A stretch of 64,000 nucleotides of DNA, taken from the NCBI GenBank assembly GCA_945859605.1, contig OX243811.1:40648033-40712032 (forward strand). Direction: 5' to 3'. Positions 1 to 10,746 of the stretch are shown here, piece by piece. Within the stretch, counting starts at the first letter, position 1; each line of letters begins with the position of its first letter. The DNA comes from Lumbricus rubellus. Taxonomy: Eukaryota > Annelida > Clitellata > Crassiclitellata > Lumbricidae. A program made the position numbers and the translations under genes. The notes beneath the pieces were generated by a model. It did no database searches, was not told the DNA's origin, and saw only the letters and a program-made list of their open reading frames with translations.

Positions 1-168
1 GGACAGTCTGGACAGACATATAGACAGGCAGTGAGATACTCTTTTCGCGGCTCCTGCACTACACAACAGTTTTAGTTCAAGCCGAATCTACTCTATAGGC
101 ATTATGAACACTATTGCTTAAAGCTCTTCCCTTACATGGCCTTTGTAAATCTAATCTGTAGTTTAGAC

Positions 169-396
169 CAGTAGCGGGGCTAAAGGCTAAGCCCCCCCCC
201 CAAAGGTCATCCGGTTTTTACATGTAAAAATGAAATATTTCTTTGATTAACCCTCCCTAAAAATTAAATATATCCATGAGATTTCGAACAGATGACTAAA
301 ACAAGGTCGTCAGAAATTTTGGCAAATGAAACTGGAAAGTTTCCTTCGCGAGGATGCAGCCCCCCACCCCAAACTGAAATCCTGGCGCCGCCACTT
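169..396. mobile_element. Small hAT-like MITE
   Basis: Imperfect terminal inverted repeats begin CAGTAGCGGGGC and end GGCGCCGCCACTT. Flanking 8-mers GTTTAGAC (161-168) and GTCTAAAC (397-404) agree at 6 of 8 positions, as an old 8-bp target duplication would. The termini resemble those of the 2.5 kb element at 57133. The interior carries the GGTCGTCAGAAATTTT core shared by several other MITEs here. There is no coding capacity. Confidence 0.55.
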
Positions 397-675
397 GTCT
401 AAACAGTCCACCTGTTAGCTGCTGATCGAATTAAAAGGTTACTGTAACTCATTCTACGTGAATAGATATAAGTCCACTATAGCTGTTCAATTTCCCCCGC
501 CCCCGGAAAAGATCGCGAGGTGTTGCATTGGTGTAAAATTGTAAATACACGTAGGCCTACAACCCCCTGTCCCGAAAAACTAAATGTATAACAACTCCTC
601 CCTCCCGCAGAAAAATCGTGTACATGCATATTGTATTTAATTTTTTTTATATTGTATTTAATCATTTATAAAGCG

Positions 676-1101
676 CCTCTAGTAGGGTGAACCGTTCAGA
701 GGCGCTCCCAGTGCGCAAGGCCCCGCGAGAATAAACAGGTTTTGAGAAGAGACAAAGCAGAGGAGATACTACCAGAAAGAAGTGTAGAGCGAACAGAAGG
801 AGAAAGGGCATTCCAAAGAGAAGGACCAATTGAGACAAATGATCGAGACTGAGCCATAACAGTTCTAGACCGAGGAACCATGCAAGAGGTCAAATCTGTT
901 GGATGAACGAAGTGGACGGTGGGAGGAAGCTGAGTGAGGACGAAGTAAAACATTAGTGAGATATTTTGGGGCAAGACCCCGTTGAACCTTTATGATCAGA
1001 GTGAGGATCTTAAATTGTGTGCGAGCACGGAGAGGAAGCCAGTGAAGTTCATGAAACATAAAGGTAGAGATGTGAGAGTACTTGGGAAGGCGGGCAATCA
1101 A
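676..1101 (-). mobile_element. CR1/L2-like LINE, 3' end of ORF2, frameshifted
   Basis: Read on the minus strand, two overlapping frames carry the extreme C-terminal part of a CR1/L2-type non-LTR retrotransposon polyprotein. The first has LHWLPLRARTQFKILTL and RGLAPKYL (about 1101-960). The second has PRSRTVMAQSRSF, GPSLWNALSPSVRS and LKTCLFSRG (about 880-715). The frame change near 970 shows that the copy is dead. It is followed by the family's 3' tail, GAGCGCCTCTGAA..AGGCGCTTTATAAAT on the minus strand, down to about 660. Related fragments lie at 49430, 28560, 48012 and 30965. The assignment rests on remembered family motifs; CR1 and L2 cannot be told apart from this stretch. Confidence 0.8.
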
Positions 1102-1707
1102 TCTAGTACGTCACACGTTTGAAATCTACATGGACATGCACGAAAATGGTACGGCTGATAGTGGTAAATTTAGGGTAAAACGGAAACAAAGACTAAAAAG
1201 GTCATCAGTTTTTTAGTAGCGAAAATGATACAGGTATATAAAAAATGGTCGTCCACAAAATGGCCGATGGCATAGAATCGTCGGTGGCTCAGCGGCTCCG
1301 GTAACCGTCCACTCAAAATTCTTTCTCCCCCCCCCCCTTCACAAACGGACGTTATCCCACCCTCAGAAACCATAGACATGAGAACAGCATATTTTCAACG
1401 TCTCTCGTTACGACACAAAACTGACCGATGCGTTTTTCTTTTTTAGACAATTGCACCGTACTCCATGAGTTTCGCCCATAGTTCAATTCAACTGTAGCTT
1501 CAAAACATGCATCGTCTTCGAACTACCATAGATTAATTATGTCTATGGATAGGCTAAACTCCGTCAATTTGATTTCTTGATTTCTTGATTCTTAAAGGTT
1601 GATGTTTATACATGTACGTCACCACCATGGCAACGCCATGCAGTAGCTAGCATTTTGGTGCAGTCAAGACTCTAAATTGCTATTAAATTTCTAGTGTAGG
1701 CCTATAA

Positions 1708-2126
1708 AGGGCCGTGCATAAAGTACGTCACGCTATTTTTGACCATTTTTGACACCCCCTGTCACAAACTGTCACAAATCTCGAACCCCCCTAAACTAAA
1801 TACGTCACACTTTTGAAATTTTTTAACATTAACACCGAAAGGCTATACATTATTAGGGCATAAAACAAGGCTTCGCATCAGCATTACTAGCGCTCCTAGC
1901 GAGAGGAATCGTGAACAACACATTCAGGGATACGCATTTCATGCTATTTTAACATAAAACTAATTCAAATGTTTCACAAAATGTGTGAAAATTATTTTTA
2001 AAGCTATTAAATTCTACCCAAAAAATATATAAAGTGTGACGTCACACATGGCCTGACCCTCCTGTCACAAACTGTCACACTTTCTCAAACCCCCCCTCGA
2101 GCATGACATACTTTATGGACGGCCCC
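1708..2126. mobile_element. MITE with TAA target duplication (PIF/Harbinger-like)
   Basis: The left end reads AGGGCCGTGCATAAAGTACG and the right end is its near complement (CATACTTTATGGACGGCCCC). TAA lies on each side (1705-1707 and 2127-2129). Inside are palindromic GTGTGACGTCACAC and repeated CTGTCACAAACTGTCAC blocks. A second, larger copy is at 10233-10746. A 3-bp TAA/TTA duplication is typical of PIF/Harbinger elements, but no transposase is present, so the superfamily is inferred. Confidence 0.75.
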
Positions 2127-2291
2127 TAATTGTCCTCGCCACTCCAATTAGACTAATCCTACTCACCACTTGAAAATTGACTAGCTTATTCTATTACTCA
2201 AATTAATAATTAAATAAATTAAAGAAACAGTTTATTTTATAAGCATTTTGTCGCTAGAGCTACAATTGGCTGACCAAAGTCACTCCCGGGT

Positions 2292-4781
2292 CTACTTACT
2301 CGGTCTCACTTGTCCAGCATAGACTTCCACTTCGCAGAGGGTCAAGTAACCAACTCCGTTGACCGGTTGCTGAACGATCACGTATTGACCGGATGCGGTG
2401 TTTGGATTGCACTGGAGATAGTGCTTTGCTCCATTGACAGCCGGTGATGGATATTGACCACACAGTGGATAGCATCCTCTCCCTGGTGTTGCGGTACTGT
2501 TTGTCACCCCGACAATGAAGTAGTCTAAACGATTAGCTAAAACGAATATAAACAAGTCTGTGTTGATGGTGCATATCATAATCGTAGGCTTTTTTCTGTA
2601 ACACCTTAGACCTAATCGTATTATTATTATTGTGTCCATACACGAATTAACATGCCGTTAAATGTCTGGCTGAAAAGCGAACTGATTTCTCAAGGCAGTC
2701 ATCGACAAGCTACAAAAGATTCTTCGCGTAGTAGCCTACTTAGCATGGACTTTGGCCTTCTCGTCAATGAAATGCACGCGTCCTTTACCCTCATAGCTGA
2801 CCCCTGCAGAAACCATGATGTGGGGAGAGAACTTGGCTCTCTCGGCCTACAGACGGCTTGGATGGATAGCCCTATCTGGGTTTTTCTTCTTCTTCACCCA
2901 TACGCGGTTGTTTTGACAATTATTAATAGGCGGATTGCAATTTTACCCAAAATGTAAACAAAACGCCGTCTGCAAAGCGGAAATTACAGACCGCAGGCTA
3001 CTTTATGTAAAAATATGATTTCCTATTTCGTGAATGTCGTGTTCAGTTGAAAAGTGCAGTTCTTTCTTCTGCCTCATGTCATGATCACAAATATAAAGAT
3101 ACTGACAGACAAAATTTCAAATAATATGCAAAAATATGTTACGAATAGCCTACGAATGAAAATGTGATGCGATTTTCCAAAACCAGGCTTGTGGCAAAAT
3201 TCGAAAATGACATTTTGATACCATGTTGAACAGTAGAAGTTTACCTTTAAAACAAGTCCTATTCCGATCAAATATCTTGATATTTGACAAAGTTATGAAT
3301 GTTTTAGTATCAGAAACTGCGATATTGCAATTTTCGGGAAACGCGAGGTAAAGGTGATCGATCACCCTAGTTTCGTTTGTTTACTCTTGATTGTGCTTGT
3401 TTTCATGGCCTGTAAATAATTAGCATAATTTATGTGGACGCCATTTTTTAGTCCAGATTCTTAGCTTTCAGATGATACCACGTTCAATAGGGGGTGAAAG
3501 GTTATTATGACCGAGGACAATGCTTTGAAAATGCACTGTATACAAAAGACAATACAGTTTACTATACAAAAATGCAAAAAAGTACAAATCGACCTCTAAC
3601 CCCAGTTCACTCAAATTGGCCATTATCTCAAGATGCTATCGTGCGAAATTCACCTGGTTTTGCAAGATCGCATCACAAATATTTGAAACAAAATTTTCAG
3701 CGGTTTTCGAGAAATCGCAATTTTTGTAATGGATTATTTTTTCTCAATGGAGAACCGAATAACGTCATGAGCTCTTCATGAATTGCGCTACTTCTTAACT
3801 TCGAACTGTTACGCCTAATTCAACTCGCGCTGTTTATGACAATTGAAATTTATTGAAAATTGGCCCACTTCTAATATCGAGTAGGCTACCAGATTTATTA
3901 GTAGACCTACATAATAATCGCAGTGTCGAGATTTCCACACCGCCCAAAAAAGAAAGCGAAGATCATATAATTTTATAGAGATTGGATCATAGGCGTACGG
4001 GAGGTTTCAGAAGTGGGGGGGCAAAGATTGAACTTCTGCCCGAAAAATTTATCCGGCCAAAAAGTTGGTCGTCCGCGACTATTTTTACCCGAAAAACCAG
4101 ACTTGCCCTAAACTTGACGACCTTTTTTTTTTTTTTTTTAGTCGTCCGCGACTTTTTTGCCCGAAAAAACTACCAAACTTGCCCGAATTGGGGGGGGCAA
4201 TTGCCCCCCCTGCACCCCCGCCTCGTACGCCTATGGATTGGATGGAGACTCGTGTAACGTCGTGCACATAGGTCTACTGTTACAGTACTCTACACGCCTG
4301 CATAGGCTACGTTGATGTTATAACACATTTAGTTTATGCCCAGATTGATTTTAAACCATCCGACGTGGCAATTTAATAGGCCTACCAAATCGGACGACAG
4401 TGAACATTTTTGACTATTTACCGCAGCTCAAATTCATTTAGAACTGTTTTTTGTGTGGAACTGAATACTAAAAAGGTCCTTTTTATGTTGTGCAAGAGAT
4501 CTTCATGTGAATGTGCTTTCGGTAGAGTCTTATAGGGTACCTACCGACACTTGACAAGTCGCCTCGATTGGTGATGACGATGTTCTTGATGTACATTGGC
4601 AGGCCAAGGTCAACTCGCCACCAATTGGGTGCACCTCCAACGTCGTTTGTATCGCCGCAAGAGCCATGGAATGAATTCGTATCATAATTTCCGTCGACGG
4701 CCTTATCTGCCGTATTTTGCGAATTGGTTGAACTCTGCGACGCTGGACGACCAAGGGCAACGTTGACGTCTGCTGAGTTAA
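2292..4781 (-). CDS. Fucolectin (F-type lectin / FTP domain) gene, partial, two exons
   Basis: Two minus-strand exons together make nearly a whole F-type lectin domain. Exon 4781-4545 follows an acceptor (CTTGTCCACAG) and reads ADVNVALGRPASQSST, then DKAVDGNYDTNSF, then NWWRVDLGLPMYIKNIVITNRGD. It ends at donor CG|GTAGGT. Exon 2536-2310 (or on to a stop at 2292) follows acceptor TTTTAG and reads NRLDYFIVGVTN, then YVIVQQPVNGVGYLTLCEVEVYAG. Joining G|CT keeps the frame. NVALGRPASQSS, the WWRVDLG strand and the closing LTLCEVEVY are hallmarks of fucolectin/tachylectin-4/pentraxin-1-type domains, usually secreted fucose-binding lectins of innate immunity. The second exon could end at donor CAA|GTGAGA (2309) or run into the stop. 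No signal-peptide exon was found upstream, so this may be one domain of a longer gene or a gene fragment. A 248-bp MITE (3988-4235) sits in the intron. Confidence 0.75.
3988..4235. mobile_element. hAT-like MITE, CATAGGCGTA family
   Basis: The termini are CATAGGCGTACGGGAGG and CCGCCTCGTACGCCTATG. An exact 8-bp direct repeat GATTGGAT flanks the element (3980-3987 and 4236-4243). The G-run/C-run and the CCCGAAAAA-type interior match the copy at 34208-34567. It lies in the intron between the two fucolectin exons. Confidence 0.88.
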
Positions 4782-5984
4782 CTGTGGACAAGTTAAGAGC
4801 ACACACACACACACAAGTTTAGACCCTTGCGTTGAGTAAGATTAGTGAGCAGTTTTAGGTGCGCGCATTAACAGCTGGTGTGTATCGATATTGTGTCTAA
4901 ATTAATCAGGGTGAGAATTGCCTGGGAATTACTGGGTTTCAAACCTCCGGTGTTTCTTAGAACCCCATAGTAAACTCTGTTTTTTACGCCTCAATTCCAA
5001 GTGGATCATAGTCCAACGGCTCCAACCCCAGTTATTTTCCCACAATTCTCACACTGCAATCAATCAATGAAGTTTATTGTAGGCTACACCGTTTCGATTA
5101 GTTTTAGATCTACATGTACATGCATTAACAAAATATTCAATTCTAATGACAATGCGAAATACCCTATTAAACTAAAGTTCCGTTAGCAGCGCAGCTCTTT
5201 TGCAAACATCTTTCTCTCAGTGTAATCCACACATTGTCTTGTTAAAACCTAGCTGGAATACCAGACGTTTCCCGAGAAATTTAGGATTCTCCCGCTCCCG
5301 TGCAATTCCTTACTTCCCCACCCTCACCGCCGGTTCCCCAACCGCCAGCTCCCCAACCGCCCCATCCCCACCCATCCCCACCCACCCAACCACCCCACCT
5401 CACCCCACCCGATATCGGCGAAGTTGCATTCACTGAATTTGACTTTGCCGGCGATTTATCTCTACTGGCCCAAATATCTGATTTGCTGGCATCAACCCCA
5501 ACAATCTTCGAAGAGGAGGCAACAGAATTGGGTCTACACATCAATTGGCAGAAAACAAAGGTGCAAAGGTGCCTGAGCGACTTCCTACCACGACCTTCGG
5601 ACATCATGGCAGATGGAGAGACGGTCGAGTGTGTTGAGGGCTTCAACTATTTGGGCGTGCCCACACATGAGTCCTGTCGCAGCACCCCTGAGATCTGAAG
5701 ACGCCTGGGAATGGCAAGCAAAGCGTTTGGAGCCTTAACAAACAACATCTGGTCCACTCGTATCAGCCTCAGTAGTCAGTACCAAGATACGATTGTTCAA
5801 CTCGTAGGGCCTATCATGCCAGTTCTCCTCTACGGCTCTGAAACATGGTCGTTCGGTAGGCGGGATCAGCTGCGCCTATAGACGCTTCTGGCACTAAGTG
5901 CTTGAGGGCCTCATGTGGCATAGAGTGGTCCAACTTTATCACCAACGCGAAGGTCTACACTAAAACTGGACAAACAACGGCATG

Positions 5985-6616
5985 CAGTGTTGTACAGTAA
6001 CGAAGTAAAAGTAACGCGTTACTGTACTTAAGTAAAAGTTTGAATACTTTCACATGTAACGAAGTATCATAAAACCAAAATACTTTTCCTTTCAACGAAG
6101 TAAAATTTTACCCATGTTTCAGTATTTTTACTTCGTTACAATTTATGAGACACTCGTTACAATATTCGTTACGCCGTTACGGTACTTCAATGCGCTAATT
6201 AACATTTCTAGTCGCTAAGCTGAGACAGCTTATTTAAATTTGCATGACTAAAAATAGATTTTCGATAGGTGGAGCACACTGGATGCACTCCCATTTTTCC
6301 AGCAAAACTACTCTTCAGCTGTGCATTGTGCTAAAATGAACATGAAGCGTGCGCTTGTAGACTGATCATTGATCAACGATAACCATTTCAAGAATTTAGT
6401 TTTTTTTAAAGTTAATAACCTATAAAAAGACTCGGTAGCGACGGTAGGCCTACTTTTACTTTAAAAGTATTATTTGAAGGGATCCTTTTTACTTCTACTT
6501 AAGTAATATTTTTGATGAGTAGGCCTACTTTTACTTTTACTTGAGTAATTCAAATCCATTTTACTTTTATTTTTACTTAAGTACATTAATTTTGCCCGAT
6601 ACTTTCAACAACACTG
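5985..6616. mobile_element. hAT-like MITE inserted in the LINE relic
   Basis: The 632-bp element starts CAGTGTTG and ends CAACACTG. Flanking 8-mers are ACGGCATG (5977-5984) and ACGGTATG (6617-6624), one transition apart, as expected for a hAT target duplication. Subterminal regions are full of ACTTTTACTTAAGTA and AACGAAGTAAAAG repeats in both orientations. The LINE reading resumes after it, so it is younger than the LINE. A related but incomplete sequence starts at 62464. Confidence 0.88.
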
Positions 6617-6802
6617 ACGGTATGTAGTACTGTTATAGACGGAGGTGCCATGGGGCTTCTTGGGCACATTTCCCGAATGCAAGCAGACTCGGATTCTCAA
6701 CAGGCTCTGCTGGCTCAGGTTCCACCTTCCTGGAAGCGCCCTAGAGGAAGACCTAGAACTACCTGGCTCAGGATGATAGATGGAAACTTAGCACTGTTAG
6801 CA

Positions 6803-6945
6803 GGGCTGGGTAGGGCTTTTTCAACTTGCAGTTGTACACAAAATGTGCAGTTCTAAATGGATTTGTGGAGTTGTAGAAGCACTCTTGCACAGTTAAAACT
6901 AGCAAAAAAGGCCATTGTTCTCCAATTGGAAGTAATTCACCATGG
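6803..6945. mobile_element. Truncated MITE fragment (copy of 61345-61552)
   Basis: CAGGGCTGGGTAGGGCTTTTT followed by GCAGTTGTACACAAAATGTGCAG and GTTAAAACTAGCAAAAA match, in inverse orientation, the complete element at 61345-61552. Homology stops at CACCATGG, after which LINE coding resumes. A shorter third fragment lies at 15337-15405. Confidence 0.6.
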
Positions 6946-7054
6946 CCATCTCTACGGCTGAAGATCGGACACGTTGGAGAAATTTAATCACCTCGTTGTG
7001 CAACGTTTCCATTGGTGGAGTAGGCGACGAATGATGATATATATATATATATAA

Positions 7055-7617
7055 CTAGCTGAACCCGGCCACGCCTTGCTGTGGCTGAAAAGAGGCTCCC
7101 CCTCCCCTCCCCCTCCCCTCCCCCTCCCCCTCCCACTCCCCTTTCCTCCTTCCCCTCCCCCTCCGTCTCCCTCCCCTTCCCCTTCCCTTGACCTCCACCT
7201 CCCCTCCGCTCCCTCCCCACCGTCTTTGTCCCGCTCCCTCCGCTCCTTTCCTCCGTCGCAGCGTCCATTCCAAGCCCAAAGGCCGCTTTGGGAAAAGGCC
7301 TAAAAGCGGCCTCTTTGGTAAACTAATCGCGACTCGCTTATGACGTCACAGCAGGCCACCTCATTGATGCTGTGTTTGGAGACGGCGTTCATGAAATCTG
7401 GCAGCCGTGTGGGACGTGTTTAATTTGCAAATGGCGGGCGAACGGATTGCAAAGTTCACTTTTTGTGGAAACGGTTGCGTTTTTTGGGGTGAAAACATCT
7501 TAACACACGGTTGTATGGGAATGGAAGGTGTTGTAAAATTTTCAAAACAATCGGCCCATCACTTTCAGCGTGAAAATGCGACGAACTATTGGAAAGTTTC
7601 ATTTTTATATATATAGA
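7055..7617 (-). mobile_element. Non-autonomous Helitron, copy 1
   Basis: On the minus strand it begins TCTATATATATAAAAATGAA (7617 downwards) and ends CTAG (7058-7055), preceded by a short hairpin of the CCACAGC..GCGTGG type. It lies between a host A and T, the Helitron target dinucleotide. Copies 2 and 3 (42936-43399, 46721-47097) share both ends and the interior GTTTCCACAAAAAGTGAAC block. This copy carries a long C/T-rich insert (about 7094-7260). No Rep/helicase is present. Confidence 0.85.
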
Positions 7618-7630
7618 TTATATATACATA

Positions 7631-8471
7631 TACACGGTGTCCCAATTGAACTGATACCCTTTTTGTTTTGGCGATATACTTGTCAATTCTAAATGAAACT
7701 CTATAAAATTTCAGGGAATTTAAGAGGGATAAATTATCAATGATTCCTGAAAATTTTATCCAATTCTACGAACAGAGTCCGAAGTTATGCACGTTCAAAT
7801 TTGGGGAACGAAAATTGTAAGTTTCCAACATGTAAAAGATGGGAAATTATTGCTAGTGTTGTTCTTCAAAGCTGATGTTCAAAATGTCATCCATTAGCTC
7901 GAATGCATGCTCTAAGGCGCTTTCGGCATTCATTGATTGCATTGTCAACAATCCCTTTGATCAAAACGATTCCATTCTTCCACATTTCGCTGTTTGAAGT
8001 GGTCACTGGTCAACGTCACGCGTAAGCGAGTTTCATAAGGCTGCGATGGGCCAGTTTCTGTTAGGAAATTCCTTTAAAAACCTTTTGCACCGTAATGTTT
8101 TTCTTCTAATAATTTTTTTATTAGGGCCTAAACTCAAATCATCTTTGCTGAAAATCCATGTTTATTATTGTCCCCTAACATGGAAATGGAGGAAATATGA
8201 CGGAAATATTTATTAAATTAGAAAGTAGGCTAAAGCGCGCAGTTGCAAGCAAGAATTTCCTATCTTTTACATGTTGGAAACTTACAATTTCCTTTGTCCA
8301 AATTTGAATGTGCATAACTTCGGACTATTTTCGTAGAATTGGATAAAATTTTCAGGAAACATTGATAATTTATCCCTCTTAAATTCTCTGAAATTTTGTT
8401 GAGTTTCATTCTGAATTGACAGGTATATCGCCAAAATAAAAAGGGTATCAGTTCAATTGGGACACCGTGTA
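7631..8471. mobile_element. Tc1/mariner-like element with about 225-bp inverted repeats and transposase remnant
   Basis: The element starts TACACGGTGTCCCAATTGAA and ends with the complement, bounded by TA. The inverted repeats extend for roughly 225 bp (to about 7855, and from about 8250). Between them, minus-strand sequence at 7874-7955 still reads INECRKRLRACIRANG, a stop, then HFEHQ: the C-terminal end of a DDE mariner/IS630-like transposase. The rest of the transposase is lost. It abuts a second element at 8484. Confidence 0.85.
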
Positions 8472-8483
8472 CAATGTTATACA

Positions 8484-9285
8484 TACAGGGTGCGCCAAAA
8501 AAGACATGCGCCTCCTAGGTTTTTTGCCAATATCTTGGCCAAAAGTAAGAATTTCGAAATGAAATTTTACAGTCTTAAAGACAATTCACATTTACACAGG
8601 ATGGCCAGATTTCATCAAAAAATTTCAAACGGAACAAAAGTTAAGCCACTTTTAGGGAGGCCACCCACCGTTTTTGACGATTCAATAACGCAACACAACA
8701 AAAAGTAACAAAACGTGATTTTATTAAGTCTCATCTCAAATAATTGTTGTCAAATGAACTTGGTAGTGCTTCACAACTTGTGTTCAATGTGCCCACCGCC
8801 AGTGCCAACACTTCAATTATTTGAGATGAGACTTAATAAACTCGTGGTTTTGCTACTTCTTTTGCTGCGTTACGTCTTTGAATCGTCAAAAAACAAGGGG
8901 TGGCCTCATTAAAAGTGATGTAACTTTTGTTCTGTTTGGAATATTTCTATGAAATCAGGCCATCCTGTGTAGATATGAATTGTCTTTAAGTGTGTAAAAT
9001 TTCATTTCGATATTACTACTTATGGCCAAGATATTGACCAGAATAACTGAATTGATATTTTGTTACTTTTTGTTGCGTCGGGTTTTTGAATCGTCAAAAA
9101 ACGGTGCGTGGCTTCAATAAAAGTGGTATAACTTGTGTTGTTTTTGAAATATTTTAATGAAACATGGCCATCTGGTGTAAATATGAATTGTCTTTAAGAC
9201 TGTAAAATTTCATTTCAAAATTCTTACTTTTGGCCAAGATATTGGCAACAATCTTGTGGGGGTGTCTGTTTTGGCGCACCCTTTA
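8484..9285. mobile_element. Second mariner-like element, right inverted repeat duplicated
   Basis: It starts TACAGGGTGCGCCAAAA and ends TTTTGGCGCACCCTTTATA. About 200 bp at each end are inverted copies (AATATCTTGGCCAAAAGTAAG, TTAAAGACAATTCA). A further right-type copy lies internally at about 8870-9045, so the right arm occurs twice in tandem. In the middle, minus-strand 8815-8740 reads VGTGGGHIEHKL, a mariner-type transposase C-terminus. It is flanked by an inverted repeat at about 8722-8745 / 8815-8838 (CTCATCTCAAATAATTG). Confidence 0.8.
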
Positions 9286-9287
9286 TA

Positions 9288-9753
9288 TCTTATATAACTA
9301 AAAATGTAACTGAGTTTGTGTCGGGATCAAGGATCTCGGAAATTTCTTCACCGATTGTTTTCAAATTTCACCACAACGTTCCTTTCAAATACGCGCGATC
9401 GAGTTTGCATAATGTTTTTTAAAGCGCAATCTTTTACACACAAAGAAACAGCTATAGGCATTCCATTCCACCGATTCCCAGTTCAAATTCAACCCGTCCA
9501 TATTATGCTTTGACCGAATTCGGATTTCGGTCGCGTTTTTCAAATGGTGGTTCCGCAAGGTTTCATATAGCGCATATTCCACACATTCCACAACGGTCGT
9601 GTTGCGTACACGTTTCTTGGGCGCTATCCGCGTCGCTGTTTAAGCTGTTGAACTATTTAAGATACTATGGATATAGTCTAAAGGGGGAGGAAGGTAGGGA
9701 CGGGTGGTTGGATGCTCTTTTCAGCCACACCAACGCGTGGCCGGGTACGCTAG
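9288..9753 (+). mobile_element. Helitron, second subfamily
   Basis: Plus orientation. The 5' end TCTTATATAACTAAAAATG is preceded by A. The 3' end has hairpin GCCACACCAACGCGTGGC (9724-9741), then CCGGGTACG, then CTAG (9750-9753) followed by T. The interior (CGGAAATTTCTTCACCGATTG) differs from the three other Helitrons. It inserted within a few bases of the right end of the mariner-like element. An (AT)n tract follows at 9759-9787. Confidence 0.78.
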
Positions 9754-9758
9754 TAGGC

Positions 9759-9789
<31 letters not shown>

Positions 9790-10117
9790 TATGTAGCCTA
9801 ATACAAACAAACCAAACAGGTAGATGAACGTAATCAAACCAGCATCTGTATACCGTCAAATAATAATTAGGCCTACGTTTCGGATCAACGGCAGAAAGGT
9901 TGATTCTGCACGTAAAACGAAAGAGAGAGGTTATATGCTAATATCGTTTATCGAAACGAATAGTCTAGGCCTATAGGCCTACTCTGGCGTTATTTTGTTA
10001 TCCGGATTCCGGATGGCTGAGGGCATTGGGGCTTAATTAAGTCAGACGTCGATAGGTCTATTATTTCCAGGCCAGACATAGGCCTACGTCGACTTAACCT
10101 AGGCCTACTTGAGCTAA

Positions 10118-10176
10118 GCGGACATTGTGGGCACTTAGTCGACAAAATCTGTCGACTCAGTTCCCACAATGTCCGC
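10118..10176. repeat. Imperfect inverted repeat (27-bp arms)
   Basis: Arm 10118-10144 (GCGGACATTGTGGG...GTCGACA) and arm 10150-10176 are near complements around a 5-base loop. GTCGAC blocks sit next to the loop. No gene is adjacent. It may be the core of an old palindromic transposon. Confidence 0.75.
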
Positions 10177-10232
10177 ACATTTAATGTGATCGAATATTCG
10201 AAAGTTTTGATCGGTTGAGTTGAGTTGACTAA

Positions 10233-10746
10233 GGGGCCGTCCATAAAGTATGTCACGCTATTTTTGACCATTTTTGACCCCCCCTCCCCCCTGTCACAAA
10301 CTGTCACACTTTCTCGGACCCCCCCCCCCCTAAAGTACGTCACACTTTCTCGGACCCCCCCCCCTAAAGTACGTCGCACTTTCGAATTTTTTTGTAATTA
10401 ACACCTTATTCAAATTTAATCTAAAACACACTTCACTATTAAACTGTAAAGTTTCCACTTAAAAGTACTATCACATTATTAAAATGACTTTAATAGTAGA
10501 ATAGTTAATTGCAAACAGTTGTCACAGTTATTTATTGAAGCAGTAACTCAATGTAGATTGAATTTGAAAACAAAAATTGCAAAAATTCCACTAGACAATT
10601 ATATAATACACATCATTAAAATAAATAAATGTGTGACGTCACACATGGCCTGACCTCCCCCCCTCCCCCCTGTCACAAACTGTCACACTTTCTCGGACCC
10701 CCCCCCCCCCCCCCCCTGGAGCGTGACATACTTTATGGACGGCCCC
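10233..10746. mobile_element. MITE with TAA target duplication (second copy)
   Basis: The ends GGGGCCGTCCATAAAGTATG and CATACTTTATGGACGGCCCC are complementary. TAA flanks both sides (10230-10232, 10747-10749). It is the same family as 1708-2126, with expanded C-runs next to the TCACACTTTCTCGGA blocks and the palindromic GTGTGACGTCACAC near 10632. Confidence 0.85.

Larger units (their letters stand above)
5403..7035 (+). pseudogene. LINE reverse-transcriptase relic split by two MITEs
   Basis: Plus-strand pieces of one non-LTR reverse transcriptase can be read in order. Around 5430-5695: FDFAGDLSLLAQ (the YADD/FADD catalytic box, its second acidic residue replaced by Gly), then GLHINWQKTKV and FNYLGVP. 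Around 5700-5880: LLYGSETWSF followed by stops. 6650-6790: GHISRMQADSDSQQALL and RPRGRPRTTWLRMIDGNLALL. 6955-7030: AEDRTRWRNLI, then a stop and an ATGATGATAT tail. These are the usual C-terminal blocks of endonuclease-type LINEs. The copy is interrupted by the MITE at 5985-6616 and the fragment at about 6803-6945. Lost catalytic residue, stops and insertions make it inactive. Confidence 0.85.

Noticed and set aside
1320..1380. C-run and GGGTGGGATAACG region as a transposon end
   Set aside because: No complementary partner or flanking duplication was found nearby.
4085..4267. ORFs over the poly-T/poly-C stretch near 4100
   Set aside because: They lie inside the MITE at 3988-4235 and reflect homopolymers.
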